From contig NGZR01000008.1 in assembly GCA_002197995.1 (NCBI GenBank), positions 1,116,001 through 1,180,000 on the forward strand: a DNA stretch of 64,000 bases, written 5' to 3'. The position numbers and the translations under genes were made by a program. The DNA is from Gaeumannomyces sp. JS-464 (lineage: Eukaryota > Ascomycota > Sordariomycetes > Magnaporthales > Magnaporthaceae). The notes beneath the pieces are model-generated. The model ran no database searches and had not been told where the DNA came from. It saw only the letters and a list, made by a program, of their open reading frames with translations. Below, piece after piece: positions 31,200 to 41,634 of the stretch. Each line of letters begins with the position of its first letter. The stretch's first letter is position 1.

Positions 31200-31400
31200 T
31201 AAGCTTATTTCTCGACGTAAAAACAACGCTCGGGGGCCCCCTATGCCGGTTTATGTATATTTAGGCCTGGTTGGGCCTGTTTTTTAATGGGTTCCCATCT
31301 AGGGGCTCGAATAACGTCGTTTATAAAAAGCAACAAGCACAAACGATTAAAATAAAAGCTATTTCCGAAAATAACAGCAACCGTGACTAAAGGTGAAAAT
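31200..31400 (-). repeat. Harbinger-related terminal-region relic
   Basis: The minus strand contains TTATTTTCGGAAATAGCTTT then TATTTTAATCGTTTGTGCTTGT. It matches the subterminal part of the Harbinger element at 47660-47720 (minus: TATTTTGGGAATAGCTTC, TATTTTAATCGTCCGTGC). It suggests another member of that family, mostly lost. Confidence 0.45.
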
Positions 31401-31682
31401 AAGCCTAATGTTACAATCGTATCGCGAACAGCAGGGGGTTCAATTGCGATATCTGTGGTAAATGGTGGTCTCCTCTCTAGGAGAGAGTTGGAGGCCGGAG
31501 GCCGGGAGGACAGACCTGCAGATAACATCTCTGTAGGTGCCCCACTCCCTTATCCATGCGGTAAGGGTTGGGGTACGCTGCCCCTTCCACCCCCTACCAG
31601 CCATGACAAGTGCCGGCGCATGAAAAAGAACTCCCTGTCCTCGGGGAGCCAACTACTGTACATGAAGAGGTAAAAACAACGT
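31401..31682. other. spacer right of the Harbinger-like relic
   Basis: No gene. May contain the remains of the 3' side of the chromovirus; no LTR could be defined. Confidence 0.35.
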
Positions 31683-33694
31683 TCCTCAGCCCTTGCTCGC
31701 CTTGCGGGCGGAGCGCCTGGGCGGCCCGGCGGAAGCCTTGGTCTTCACCGCAACCTTGGCCTTGTTGCCTTTGAGGGCGCGTGCCTTGGCCTGACGGGCC
31801 TCGTACTTTTCAACAGCCTCGGTGGCGTTGCTGAGCTTTTCCGAAGGCTCCCACGTGTCTCCCTTAGGGCTGTAGCCCTTCCAGCGTACCAGGTACTTGG
31901 TACGAACAACGCCTGACTTCAGCTCGGTGTCCTTTCGGTCAATGATCTTGTCCACCTCGAAGATATCTCCCCCCCCAGGTGAGCCTCGGGGTTGATCTCT
32001 TTGTCGTTTGCCGTACTCGATAGGGCCCGGAGGCGGAGGCACGCGTTGGAAGGGACCGTCGTCGCAATCAATAGCGGGTGAGGTGCTGAATGCTGACAAC
32101 AGGGTGTATCTTGGTGGGGGTGCCAGAGAAATCGAGCTCATAGGCCAGAGAGACCTTGCGGACAATGGTATAAGGGCCTTGTCGCTTGGGCTTCTCCTTG
32201 TTGACGAGGTGCTTGCCTTTGGTTTTGTACGCTTGGCCCATGTTGAGCTAAACCTTGTCGCCGACATTGAACTCCTCATAGCGGTGCTTGGAGTCGTAGA
32301 TACGCTTCTGTTCGCGGCAGCTACATTTATCGCAAACAGAGCGTTCTTTCCGGAGATGCTCACGCATAAAGCGGAGCTCTGCAACTTCTTGGGGAATTCG
32401 TGCGGAGGCTATATGCTCCAGAGGTCCGGGGATCTTGAATCCAAACAAGTACTCGTGAGGGCTACAGTTGAGAGCCGTGGTAGTAGCGTTGTTCAGATTC
32501 CACTGCAGAGAGGGATGACGTCGACCCAGGGGTCGTCTGTTACAGCAGAATGATGACGGATAGCCAGTTCAACTGTCTGGTTCTTGCGTTCGGACTGTCC
32601 ATTTGCCTGGGGGTGGTAGGCAGCCGTCATTTGTAGACGAGTCCTAAAGGTGCGCCACAGACCGTTCCAGAAGGCCGAAGTAAACTTGGGGTCCCTGTCG
32701 GAAATAATCGCCTTTGGGCAGGACCAGTCGGCCAGGAGTAGCTGGCGGCCGAGCTGTTCACCCCATATCTGGGCCGTGTATTCGTCGTGGCCGGGGATGA
32801 TTATGGTGGGCTTAGATGTTTTGCAGGTAACGGTCAGCAGCGCGTTGTAGGAGTTAAACTTCCGCTGGGACCAAGGGGTGCCCTCCGAAGGAACCAGAGG
32901 CAGCCCGGTCACGAAGTCCATGGTAATCATGCTTATGGGCTCCGGGGGGCCTGAATAGGCTGAAGGGTCCCAATAGGGAGCTGATTGTTTTGTCGGTTCA
33001 TGCCGCACTCGTGGCACTTGCTGATATACTGCTCGACCTGACGTTTCTTGGCCCGGAAATGCACGTCCTCGAGGGCGTCGAGCATCCGGAGTCGGCCGAA
33101 ATGGTGCTTGTCGTCGTGCACCTCGCGGAGGTAATCAGCGATTAGGGGTCTCGGAATCACAAGGCGCTCGTGGCCATCGTTATCCCGTGAGTAGAGAAGG
33201 TAGTCGGCCACTCGGAAAGGATGCCCGACTTTGGAAGCATTGGCAACGCCCTCGTTGCCCTTGATCGTGCACTCCGACCCCTGAGGAGTGGCGAGGTCAA
33301 GCATGATTTTGCGGTACACTGGGTTTTCGATGTAGCCCTTTGCGAACCGCTGGCGAGTTGTTTCGGCCATTTGGGCTTCGGAAACCATCAGGACGTGGTC
33401 GTGCATCGAGTCAAGGATCGGAGCGTCTGTCTTTTGGCGGTCCTCGTCGTCGGTGGCTGTGGGTAGGCGGGATAGGGCGTCTGGGACGAGGTTCATCTTG
33501 CCGGGTATGTGCAGTACCTCGAGGTTATATTCGGAGAGGTAGATTAACGCGTTGATCAGCCGTCGGTTAACACGCTCGGTGGAGGACGTTAGCAAGGTAG
33601 TTCGATTGACGATGCCCGCAGTTGACTCGTGGTTCGTAAGAATGAGGATCCTTTTGTTGCTCGAGTGCAGTGTAGTGCGGAGGGTTTTGCAGGC
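31683..33694 (-). mobile_element. Ty3/Gypsy chromovirus, 3' half of pol, frameshifted
   Basis: Order on the minus strand: end of RNase H (RILILTNHESTAGIV, LPDALSRLP-type residues at 33480-33690). Next the integrase HHCC zinc domain (HDDKHHFGRLRML...KCHECG, 33110-33010). Then the integrase core: Asp in ITMDFVTGLP, Asp in AIISDRDPKFTSAFW, Glu in YHPQANGQSERKNQTVE. A linker RSVCDKCSCREQKRIYDSKH follows, then a C-terminal chromodomain FEVDKIIDRKDTELKSG with RTKYLVRWKGYSPKGDTWEP at about 31960-31850. The coding moves among frames (near 32950, 32490 and 32000), so it is dead. Gag, protease and RT are missing: the element is cut at 33694 by the 170-bp LTR-like repeat. No LTRs of its own were recognised. 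Confidence 0.9.
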
Positions 33695-33864
33695 TGTCAG
33701 AGGTGGCCTGGAGTCACGTGGGTGGCAACTGGTGCCCCACAGCTCTAGGCCTATGCACTGGCCCTGGTGTTTTGGCCTGCGCGCGCCCTAGCCCGCGATC
33801 CAGTAGAGTAGCCCAACAACAATAACAAATCACTCTGGGTGCCTGTCGTCGCGCACCTCCATCA
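33695..33864 (+). repeat. 170-bp LTR-like repeat (family 3), copy A
   Basis: From TGTCAGAGGTGGCCTGGAG to CGCACCTCCATCA. Nearly identical to copy C at 62737-62906. The flanks (caggc and cacag) do not match, so this copy may mark a deletion or recombination edge at the chromovirus. Confidence 0.85.
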
Positions 33865-35380
33865 CACAGCAAAAATGTGCGGTCCAGTGTGAACATCGGC
33901 AAACCCGACCTTTGTCCGCCTCCCGTTAGTTGTAATACATACGCCTCCGGAGTCACATCACCCGGTCGCAATAAATGTTTGATAGTGGGTATCCTTGCCG
34001 GCATGATAAGCCCCCAGCCCAGCCTCCCTCGGAGCGATTGGCTGATAGGACACCAAATATGCCTTTCCGATATTCGGCACTATGGCTTCTCGCCGACAGT
34101 TCACACACCAGCGGTAGAACCTTGTCTGGTACTGCAGTTACGCCGCTTCATTGGCCACGGCTGTATGAGAAAACAAAAAGATGCAGGCGGAGCCCGGCTT
34201 GGAACAAAAAAAAAAAGAAAGAAGGACAGGAAGTGGACCTGCAAAACCCGGGATCAACGAGCTTCTGCTAAGCCAACCCCTCACCCCCACCCCGGAAAAG
34301 GAAAAAATAATACTAGCGGTGTCTATAAGTGCTAGGTACCTATCAGCTATCTACCTATAGAGTGGCGGCACAACCAAAGTTCACGTACCTGATTTGGACT
34401 TGCCGGCAGCCAACAAGCAGCCCCACACACCCAACCTCCTATTGATATTGTTCCAAGTGTGAAGCGTCCAGGAGGCCAATTAGGGAATCGGAAAGAGAGT
34501 AGATTGAAGCGTGAAGATGCCATCTGTAGGCCTTGCTGGTTTACTAATCCACTAATCCACTTGGCGGCCCCACAGGCATGAGTAATCCTTACGGTAACCT
34601 TCAGCCCTGTGCCTTGTTAGCTTCATAGGGTGTAAAAAATCCCTCTTAGACACCTTGGGGTATGTCTTTAACTAGCAGCCAAAAAAGTGGCATATTCACC
34701 TGTAAATAGCTTTGGTAACCTGGACGGATAAACGGACGTGGTGGAGTAATGCCAAAATGGATATGGAAATATGGCTAAAGACAACCCAGCATTAAGGTGG
34801 ATATATGGGATAGCCAAAAGGCATATGGAGATAAGAGGTGAGGATACTCGACCATTGCAACAATAATAGCTCCAGCTTTTTGGAATAGAGCAGGTAAATT
34901 TTCTATTGGCTGCTGAAAATTATACCTTGAAGATGGAAGTTTTCCTGGTTTTTTTTTAGGGCCAGGGCGGCACTAAAGTTCGCATTTCGGCCAGAAATTC
35001 CTCCTAAGCGCCATAATTTGCTTTCCAAACGCTACAAATGGCTTTCTCAAGCGTTCTACAAAGACTGCCAGCTTTTTATTACAACATAGCGACTAATATA
35101 GCGACTAACAGTCCTTAATGGATAAACTTTAAGCTGTTTTTTTATATTAGCTATGTACTGTTTTTAATTTCCATTATATAGTGGCAGCTTCTAAAATAAA
35201 CATATGGTGTGACGGTCTGGGTGGCTGTCGCACGCGCTTATATGAACCTCATGTCGAGTCATGTCACACATGACTTGGCATCGTACCCTTTTGGGGTGTG
35301 TGCCGTATGTGGAGAAGGTTCGTTCCACTCGTTACATATGGTACGTTCCGTTAAAATCCTTTCCTTATTACTTCCGTAGT
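33865..35380. other. 1.5 kb without a recognised gene
   Basis: Left part GC-balanced with short frames lacking motifs (33877-34335 plus). Right part (34680-35200) is A/T-shifted. It holds words such as GGATATATGGGATAGCC and ATATAGCGACTAATATAGCG, perhaps a decayed repeat. Nothing could be assigned. Confidence 0.4.
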
Positions 35381-35688
35381 AGCCCCTTTGAGACGAGCCG
35401 ACTCTATGCGCCGGCCCTTTCGGACCCGGATCTCTGGATATCTTTGCAAAAGCGGTTAATCCAGCGCTTCCCGACGGCCAGTTGGGTGCCCTCCCGGTGT
35501 AGGATCTCCTCTGTAAAAAACCGGACTTCTGCATACATTAGAGGGAGGCCTAGAGAGGCCTGAACAAGCACCCAATTTGCTAGGGGCTTCTGCAAGGCCG
35601 ACCATAACCGCTGGAAAGGCTTTTAGGACCGCCGGATAGGTAGGGTTCCCTTTAGACGGTGTTGTAGGGTGGCCCTCGATATCCTATA
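35381..35688 (-). mobile_element. pogo family 1 fragment interrupted by a younger copy
   Basis: Minus-strand translation gives ANWVLVQASLGLPLMYAEVR then FFTEEILHREGTQL, the CENP-B HTH region of pogo family 1. The fragment ends at TATATA-type sequence CCTATA (35683-35688). There the plus-strand full-length copy begins at a TA, the expected pogo target. The left edge at about 35381 is abrupt. Confidence 0.8.
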
Positions 35689-37525
35689 ACTCAAGTGACC
35701 CCCTGTCCGTTCACCCCCCCTGTCCGCCCACCTGCGGTCCCACAACCCCGAATCGTCGCACGTACTTCAATTCTACGGCATTCCATCAATTTTGATCCGT
35801 TTTCCTTCCTTTTTGCTGCATTCGAACGCTGAGATGCCAGAGAACCAGTATACGGAACAAGAAATCGAACGAGCCGTCACCGCGGTGCAAGCGAAAGTTC
35901 CTATCCGGAAGGCTGCCCGGACCTAATTATGGGATACCGACGTCGACTTTACGAGATCGTTTAAAAGATGCCCTACCTATCCGGCAGTCTCAGGAGCCTT
36001 TTCAGCGGTTAGGGCCGGCCCAGGAGAAGGGCCTGGCAGATTGGATACGCATACAGGCCTCCCTAGGCCTCCCTCCAACGCATGCAGAAGTCCGGTTTTT
36101 TGCGGAGGAGATCCTACGCCGGGAGGGCACCCAACAGGCCCTTGGGAAGCGCTGGATTAAGCGCTTTTTGCACAGATATCCGGAGATCCGTGTCGGGAGA
36201 GGCCGGCGCATAGAGTCGGCACGAGTTAAAGGGGCTACTACTGCAATAATTAGGCAGTGGTGGAAATACCTCCAAATCCCGGAGGTGGCCGGGATCAAGC
36301 CGGAAAATACGTACAGGAGGGAAAAACAGGCAACGGGCTTGTTTTAGGCCTCGCGGAGGCCCGGCTTTTGCAAAAAAAAAGGCCTGGATCTCGCACTTGG
36401 ACCTCGTTTATCGAGTGCATCTCGGCCACTGGGGTCTCGCTTCCTCCCCTTATTATTTTTAAAGGAAAATACGTACAAGAGCAGTGGTTTCCGGAAAATT
36501 TAGGCCAATTCGAAGGCTGGGAATTTACTGCAACGGATAACGGGTGGACTACGGATCGCACGGCCGTCGAATGGCTGCAAAACGTTTTTCTCCCTCGCAC
36601 CCAACCCCTACCCCTGAACGCCGGCTTTTAATATTGGATGGCCACGGATCCCATATAACCAAAGAGTTTATGTCTCTTTGCCTCCAAAACAACGTTTTTT
36701 TACTTTATTTCCCCACTCATTCTTCGCACGTTTTGCAGCCTTTGGATTTATCCGTTTTCAGCCCTCTCAAGCGCGCCTACCGCAAAATAACCGGCTCCCA
36801 GGCTTTATTTACCTGCTCAACTGTGGTGGGAAAACGTTTATTTTTACAGGGCTATGCCTTTGCAAGATCGCAAGCCCTTACCCCTTATATAATCAAATCG
36901 GGGGGCGGGCATCTGGCCTTTGGCCCCGGAGTATCCGAAAACCCCTATCGAGCCGACTTTTACTCGAAAACTCCAACCAAGACAGCCAACGAGCCGGAAT
37001 TCAACAATCTGCAGAGGATAATAGGGCCAAACAACGTTCAGCGGTCCCTTTACTGCAGTCCCGGGTGCCTTGGGAGACTTCCAAACAAAGCCGAGAGTTT
37101 GCCTCCCAAATCAGCGCCTTCAAGGGCCGGCTTCCGGCAAGCCCCACGGCCCGACTTTTCCTCCGGAAAGTCCAAAAAGGCTACGAGGCGCGTGAATTCG
37201 AATTGGCTGAGGCCCTGCAAAAGATTAGGCGGCTGGAGGCCGAATTGGAGGCACAGCGGCCTCGCAAAAAAAGGAGGGTGGCACCGGATCCCAACGAGAC
37301 CTTTGTGGATATCCGGCGTGTTGCAGAGGCAAGGGGGCAAGTTGAGGAGGCAAGCGATATATCACCAGAAAGAGCGGAAAATTCTGATCAGGAATTTATA
37401 TACAGTTATATCGAGGTGAGTTAAATATAGGTAGAAAATAGCAGTTGAATGCACTAGGTTGGGTGGTAATCGGGTCCGTGCAAGGTGGCCAACAGGGGGG
37501 GTGGCCAACAGGGGGTGCACTGACT
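35689..37525 (+). mobile_element. pogo family 1, full-length copy with both ends
   Basis: 1837 bp between TA dinucleotides (35687-35688 and 37526-37527). The left end ACTCAAGTGACCCCCTGT and the right end (minus) AGTCAGTGCACCCCCTGT are inverted repeats. Both carry a second CCCCCCTGT box inside. A transposase gene starts MPENQYTEQEIERAVTAVQA at 35834 with a psq HTH. It has stops early (after RKAART), then reads EWLQNVFLPRTQPL, RRLLILDGHGSHITKEF (catalytic Asp) and HVLQPLDLSVFSPLKRAY, and a C-terminal coiled region with LEAELEAQRPRKK. The GKTGNGLVLGL and RTWTSFIECISATG blocks are on either side of a frame change. It is a DDE_1 pogo/Fot-like transposase. Indels and stops make it inactive, but the ends are intact and could be mobilised in trans. 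Confidence 0.85.
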
Positions 37526-37874
37526 TATAGCCGTTGTGCTTGAGGTCCAGAAATACCCAAGAAAGGGTTTGGCTCGTTAATTAGTAGTAGCCGTTAGGTA
37601 GACTCGTGCCCATTCGGCGCTCCGTGCTGTGCGCTATACACTGCATTGAAATCCTGACTGAAGCAAATATACCCTTCCACGACTGGGGGTTCCCAAGGCC
37701 AAGGCTGGCCAAGTAAGGGCTCCTCGCTGGAAACTCCCAAATTGTCGCATGCTGAAGGCGGGGAAGAAAAGATGGGCGTATCAGTACCCAAACGAGCTGC
37801 CCTGCGTTCGCGAGAAGTAGATGGCCGCTTTTTTTTCTCGGACTCCTACGAGATGGCCAGCAAAGGAAGGACTT
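37526..37874. other. short spacer
   Basis: No gene seen. The interrupted minus pogo copy does not resume here, so the right flank was rearranged after insertion. Confidence 0.4.
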
Positions 37875-38255
37875 TTACTCACATGGCATGAAACCGGGTT
37901 GGAATGGGGCAATTCCGTAGCCTTCATGCAGAGGCATGCTCCAAACCCCGTCGCGGTTTTGCTTGCTAAGCTCCTTGCACTCGAGGGACTCGTTCTTATG
38001 GGTAAACTCCTCGTTCTTGTACTTTAATGACTTGTTCTCGCGGGCAAGCTCCTCGACCTCGCGCTTGAGGAAGTTGTTCTCGTGGATAAGCTCCTTGTTC
38101 TTCCTTTCCGCCTCCTTGACCTTGAATTTAAGCTCCACAAGCTCCCCGACCTTGCCTTCGAGGAACTCGATCCTGCGGATTAAGTCCTGGGTTTGCTGCT
38201 TCTGGTTCTTACGACGGCTCTTTTCCTGCATTCTCGCCCGCGCATGCGGCGCCAT
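37875..38255 (-). CDS. basic coiled-coil protein, bZIP-like look
   Basis: From ATG 38255 the minus frame reads MAPHARARMQEKSRRKNQKQ, then a long heptad pattern: RRIEFLEGKVGELVELKFKV, LIHENNFLKREVEELARENK. It closes at 37875 after GIAPFQPGFMPCE. A basic stretch before a leucine/asparagine coiled coil is bZIP-like. However, the N-x7-R spacing of a true bZIP basic region is not met, so DNA binding is uncertain. The open frame extends left to 38345 without a better start. The sequence is unusually clean for this region. Function not assigned. Confidence 0.5.
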   Translation of the reverse strand: MAPHARARMQEKSRRKNQKQQTQDLIRRIEFLEGKVGELVELKFKVKEAERKNKELIHENNFLKREVEELARENKSLKYKNEEFTHKNESLECKELSKQNRDGVWSMPLHEGYGIAPFQPGFMPCE

Positions 38256-38345
38256 AGAGGCTGCGGGTGAAGGAGAGGTGCTAGCGTTAGCATTCCCGAC
38301 CAAAAGCACCACAGGGACGGCGGCAACATGGTGCAGTACGACCAC

Positions 38346-39060
38346 AGTTTGAAGGTCCCGGGGTCGAGCTCCGACAGCGTGGCCGTTAGTAGCGCGCGGC
38401 GCTGTAAAAGGGATTTAACTCCTCTGCGTGGGGAAAACGGCATATGTTACAACTTACCGTCCAACTCCCGCTTAGCGCTAAGCGAGGCTTGGAACGTGTT
38501 ATGGAAATCCATGGTGACGACAAGTCCTGGTTGGACAAAGGTCGAACGAGTCTAAGGAGAAACTAAGCTGTGGCTTTAAAGCCGGCGGACGGGCTAACTG
38601 GCTATCCCACGGCTGATTTATACTCCTGGCAGCCTCAGCAGGCGAAGGTTATAGGCCTGGTTTGGGTGGTGTTTACGGCTCTCGCATTGTGGGGCATTTT
38701 GCGCTTGTGTTTTGGTAACGACCCGGCAGCAAAATCACACTGTGGTCCACTCTGCCATGGCGAGGCAGATCAAATGATCGCCCCGTGTCGCTTCCCTGGG
38801 TCCTGACAGCCTTGTTTGTCCAACCCCCTAGGGCCCTGCCACCCGGACCGGTTGCGTGATGCACTGCACACTCCCTATTTCCACATCCGCCCCACTGCTC
38901 TTATAAACTCTGGCACGCCGCCACCTGGTCGCTCGCATGGTCCCATCTGCATGCACACCCCTCCCTTCCTTGCTGAAATGGGATCAGCTGGTTAGTCTGA
39001 CCAACTGGGATCCCACCTAACAGGTACCCTTGACCCAATTTGATGAATAGGAACGAGACG
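38346..39060. other. spacer, no gene recognised
   Basis: Short overlapping frames only. An exon upstream of the coiled-coil frame cannot be excluded (minus frame 38443-38180 overlaps it in another phase). Confidence 0.4.
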
Positions 39061-39176
39061 TGTCAGAGGTGGCCTGGTGTCACGTGGGCGGCAACGGGTG
39101 CCCCACTAGCCCGCGATCGAGGAGAACAGCCTAGAAAACAATCACTTTGGGTGCCTGTCGTCGCGCACCTCCATCA
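39061..39176 (+). repeat. LTR-like repeat family 3, copy B, internally deleted, perfect TSD
   Basis: 116 bp from TGTCAGAGGTGGCCTGGTG to CGCACCTCCATCA. It lacks the central CTCTAGGCCTATGCACTGG segment present in copies A and C. AGACG flanks both sides (39056-39060 and 39177-39181), a perfect 5-bp target duplication. Confidence 0.9.
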
Positions 39177-40395
39177 AGACGCCAACCGATTGCCCACAGC
39201 TGCAAGGTACACAGAGATCGCCCCCGCAAAAAGAACTCCCAGCCAATCCAACCACGAGCAATGACGGCTTTTGCTGCACGGAAGCTTTCCGGAAAACGCA
39301 TTTTATTAGTGGGCTACGCCGCCACCAAAGTGCAAATTGCATTGCAGCTACTGCCCCTTGCAGCGAAAGAACACGGACTTGTCAGCCTGCTCTATTAGGT
39401 TTGCCGTCCGCAGCTCGTTTGATTTAACGGATGCATATAATAACACTTACATGCAGGCCATAGGTCTAGGGTGGAGCTCGCTAGTGCTGCTCAGGATAAT
39501 GGCCGCGGGCGGCTTCTTTCACCAAATCACAGTGTCGAAGCCGTCGCTGCTGCTCCCCGGTAGCGGCTCGCGGTACCCCCTTTTCCTTACCTGCCTGCTG
39601 GCACGGCTGCTGGAATCAAACCACTGCAACGCTGACACAACCAGACCTTCACCCCGACTGCGGAAAAGGCGTCGTCATGTGGCCTTCGGTATTGCCGAAT
39701 GATAAAATCCTGCGTACGAGATAAGTGCTACATAAAGGCTAAGCCGCAATATGCTGGGAGTTTCGCCGACAAAGGTGCCGAGATGGTTGCCGTGTCTTGC
39801 TTTTGCCTTGCTGAGATTTGTGATATTGGGGCGCTTCCTACATGTAACCAAACGGGGCCTAATGTAGGGATTACATGGTCAGCTTGGCGCCGCGTCCATC
39901 CGTCCAGCCCCGCGACTGCATCCATGTGTGCCCAAGGTTTGGGAGGCTCAGCTTCGACACTATCGCGGATCAAGAACGGCTACCGGCAAGGTGGCCGCCT
40001 GGCTGCACAAACCCCGGGGTTTAGTCCGCTATACCCGCGCTAGGCCGAATGCGGCTGGTCCCGACCCAGAGAAGATCGCTGAAAAGTTTTGTTGGCTTGG
40101 AGCTAGCAGGAAAGCTGACGCTCGTACTTGGGCGACAGGGGAGATGAAGATAGGAACAAAGTAACGGGCAAGGAACCCGGTCGGGCAAACCTTAGCGCAG
40201 AGCGAGCACCCACCACAACCCCGACGACCGTCGTTAAAATCGTTGGGTAGCCGTCAACCAAAATGGCCATATCCCCGAATTTTAACTTGCATTTATCCAG
40301 GCCAATGTTTCCTTGTGTACTACAAACGAGCAAGCGGCATCCCCCTCGATCCTTATCCTGCTTTGGAGGCGCGCGTTAGGTAAAGGCAACCCAAC
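39177..40395. other. spacer; short unrecognised frames
   Basis: A 45-codon frame starting ATG 39261 (MTAFAARKLSGKRILLVGYA) looks protein-like but ends early at 39398. Nothing else is recognised. The right part presumably includes the promoter of the gene at 40396. Confidence 0.35.
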
Positions 40396-41634
40396 ATGTC
40401 CACCATCACCCCCTCTTTCAGGGTTCCTTCCACAACCATCGCCAAACCAAATGACCCGGATGAGTTGGCCAGAAACGTGCTTGCGAATCTTTCGGCCAAT
40501 ATTCCAGACTGGGTGAGGCGCCTCGAGGAGCTCGGCGGCCAGATCGAACAGCGCCAGATCGAGCTGGCCAAGTTCGCCGAGGCGAACTCTCCGCCACCGG
40601 CCGGCGACTCGCGATCCATCCACTCGATAAAATCCCTAAGGAACAAAGGATCGACCGAATCGCTCAGGCCCACCGATGAGCCCGCAAACCGGCATCTTAC
40701 ACCGGAAAATGAAAACACGGGGATAACTCCGGCGCCGAGCCTCGGCCCGGTCGCTTCTGGTGTCACTCCGACGCCCACACTAGCGCCTATAGCAGTGGGC
40801 TTGGCAGCAGATCCAGGAACACAAGCCATATCGTCATCACCAGCACCTGCAGAACCGCCTACGGCCACGACCACAACGACGCGCGCATCCCCCTTATCAC
40901 TACTTGGCGCGGCGGTAACTTACCAAAGCAAAAACAGGGTGCGGGTATATTACGACAGCTACGTGCAGAGCTTCTTCGAGGAGCTCGTCAAGTTCGTCTC
41001 GGGCTCGGGGAACCTGATGCGCAAGGCCAAGATGGCCGCCAAGGTCGCTCACATCAAGCGCATGGCCGAGTTGGAGATGAACGGGTACAGCGACGACGAC
41101 GGTGACCAAGGCGGCGGTCTCAAAGCCGACCACGGGCCACCTCTGACCGCGGACCCCGCGCCGCTGTCAACTGCCACGACGGCGGCGATAGAGCCGGCGG
41201 CGCAGAAAAGGGAAGGGGACGGCGACGGCGACGAGGAGTCGCCGCCGCTCAAGTACATCACGAGGCAGGTGCACGCCAGACCGCGGCTGGGTCCCGGCGG
41301 TGCGGCCATGCTTAGGCCGTCGTCCGCCAGCAGGGCCTCGGCACGGGGCCCTTACGGCAGCAGCCCTGACCTTTCGGCGGCGGCGGCGGCGGAGCCCGGC
41401 GCGACGATTATGCCGGGGGGCCCGGCCGCCAGCGCGTTCGACACGCTGGACAAGTCGCTCGAGTCAGTGCAGTCGACGTGCGAAAAGGCGGCCTACCAGT
41501 TTCTGCGTACCGGCAATTGCGACGAGGAAATCGCAAAGATCAAAAGCCGGCTTGCCGAGATTAACAAGCTGGCGGCTGCCGAGCTCGAGCGCAGGCCTGC
41601 GCCACCGGCCCTTGCCCCTACCCCTGCCCAGTAA
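40396..41634 (+). CDS. conserved fungal protein of unknown function, intact
   Basis: 412 codons without interruption and without introns, start ATG 40396, stop TAA 41632-41634. The N-terminus is a coiled coil (LARNVLANLSANIPDWVRRL, then EELGGQIEQRQIELAKF). A Pro/Thr/Ser-rich linker follows. The central block RVRVYYDSYVQSFFEELVKF, SGNLMRKAKMAAKVAHIKRM is the part I recall as conserved in Sordariomycete hypothetical proteins. Then come acidic and Gly/Ala-rich linkers. A C-terminal helix pair closes it: FDTLDKSLESVQSTCEKAAY, EEIAKIKSRLAEINKLAAAE. No signal peptide or membrane segment. GC-rich codon use differs from the decayed repeats around it. Function is not known; a role in a coiled-coil complex is a guess only. 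Confidence 0.85.
   Translation: MSTITPSFRVPSTTIAKPNDPDELARNVLANLSANIPDWVRRLEELGGQIEQRQIELAKFAEANSPPPAGDSRSIHSIKSLRNKGSTESLRPTDEPANRHLTPENENTGITPAPSLGPVASGVTPTPTLAPIAVGLAADPGTQAISSSPAPAEPPTATTTTTRASPLSLLGAAVTYQSKNRVRVYYDSYVQSFFEELVKFVSGSGNLMRKAKMAAKVAHIKRMAELEMNGYSDDDGDQGGGLKADHGPPLTADPAPLSTATTAAIEPAAQKREGDGDGDEESPPLKYITRQVHARPRLGPGGAAMLRPSSASRASARGPYGSSPDLSAAAAAEPGATIMPGGPAASAFDTLDKSLESVQSTCEKAAYQFLRTGNCDEEIAKIKSRLAEINKLAAAELERRPAPPALAPTPAQ

Noticed and set aside
37875..38255. A true bZIP transcription factor
   Set aside because: The basic region lacks the N-x7-R spacing, so only a coiled-coil protein is claimed.
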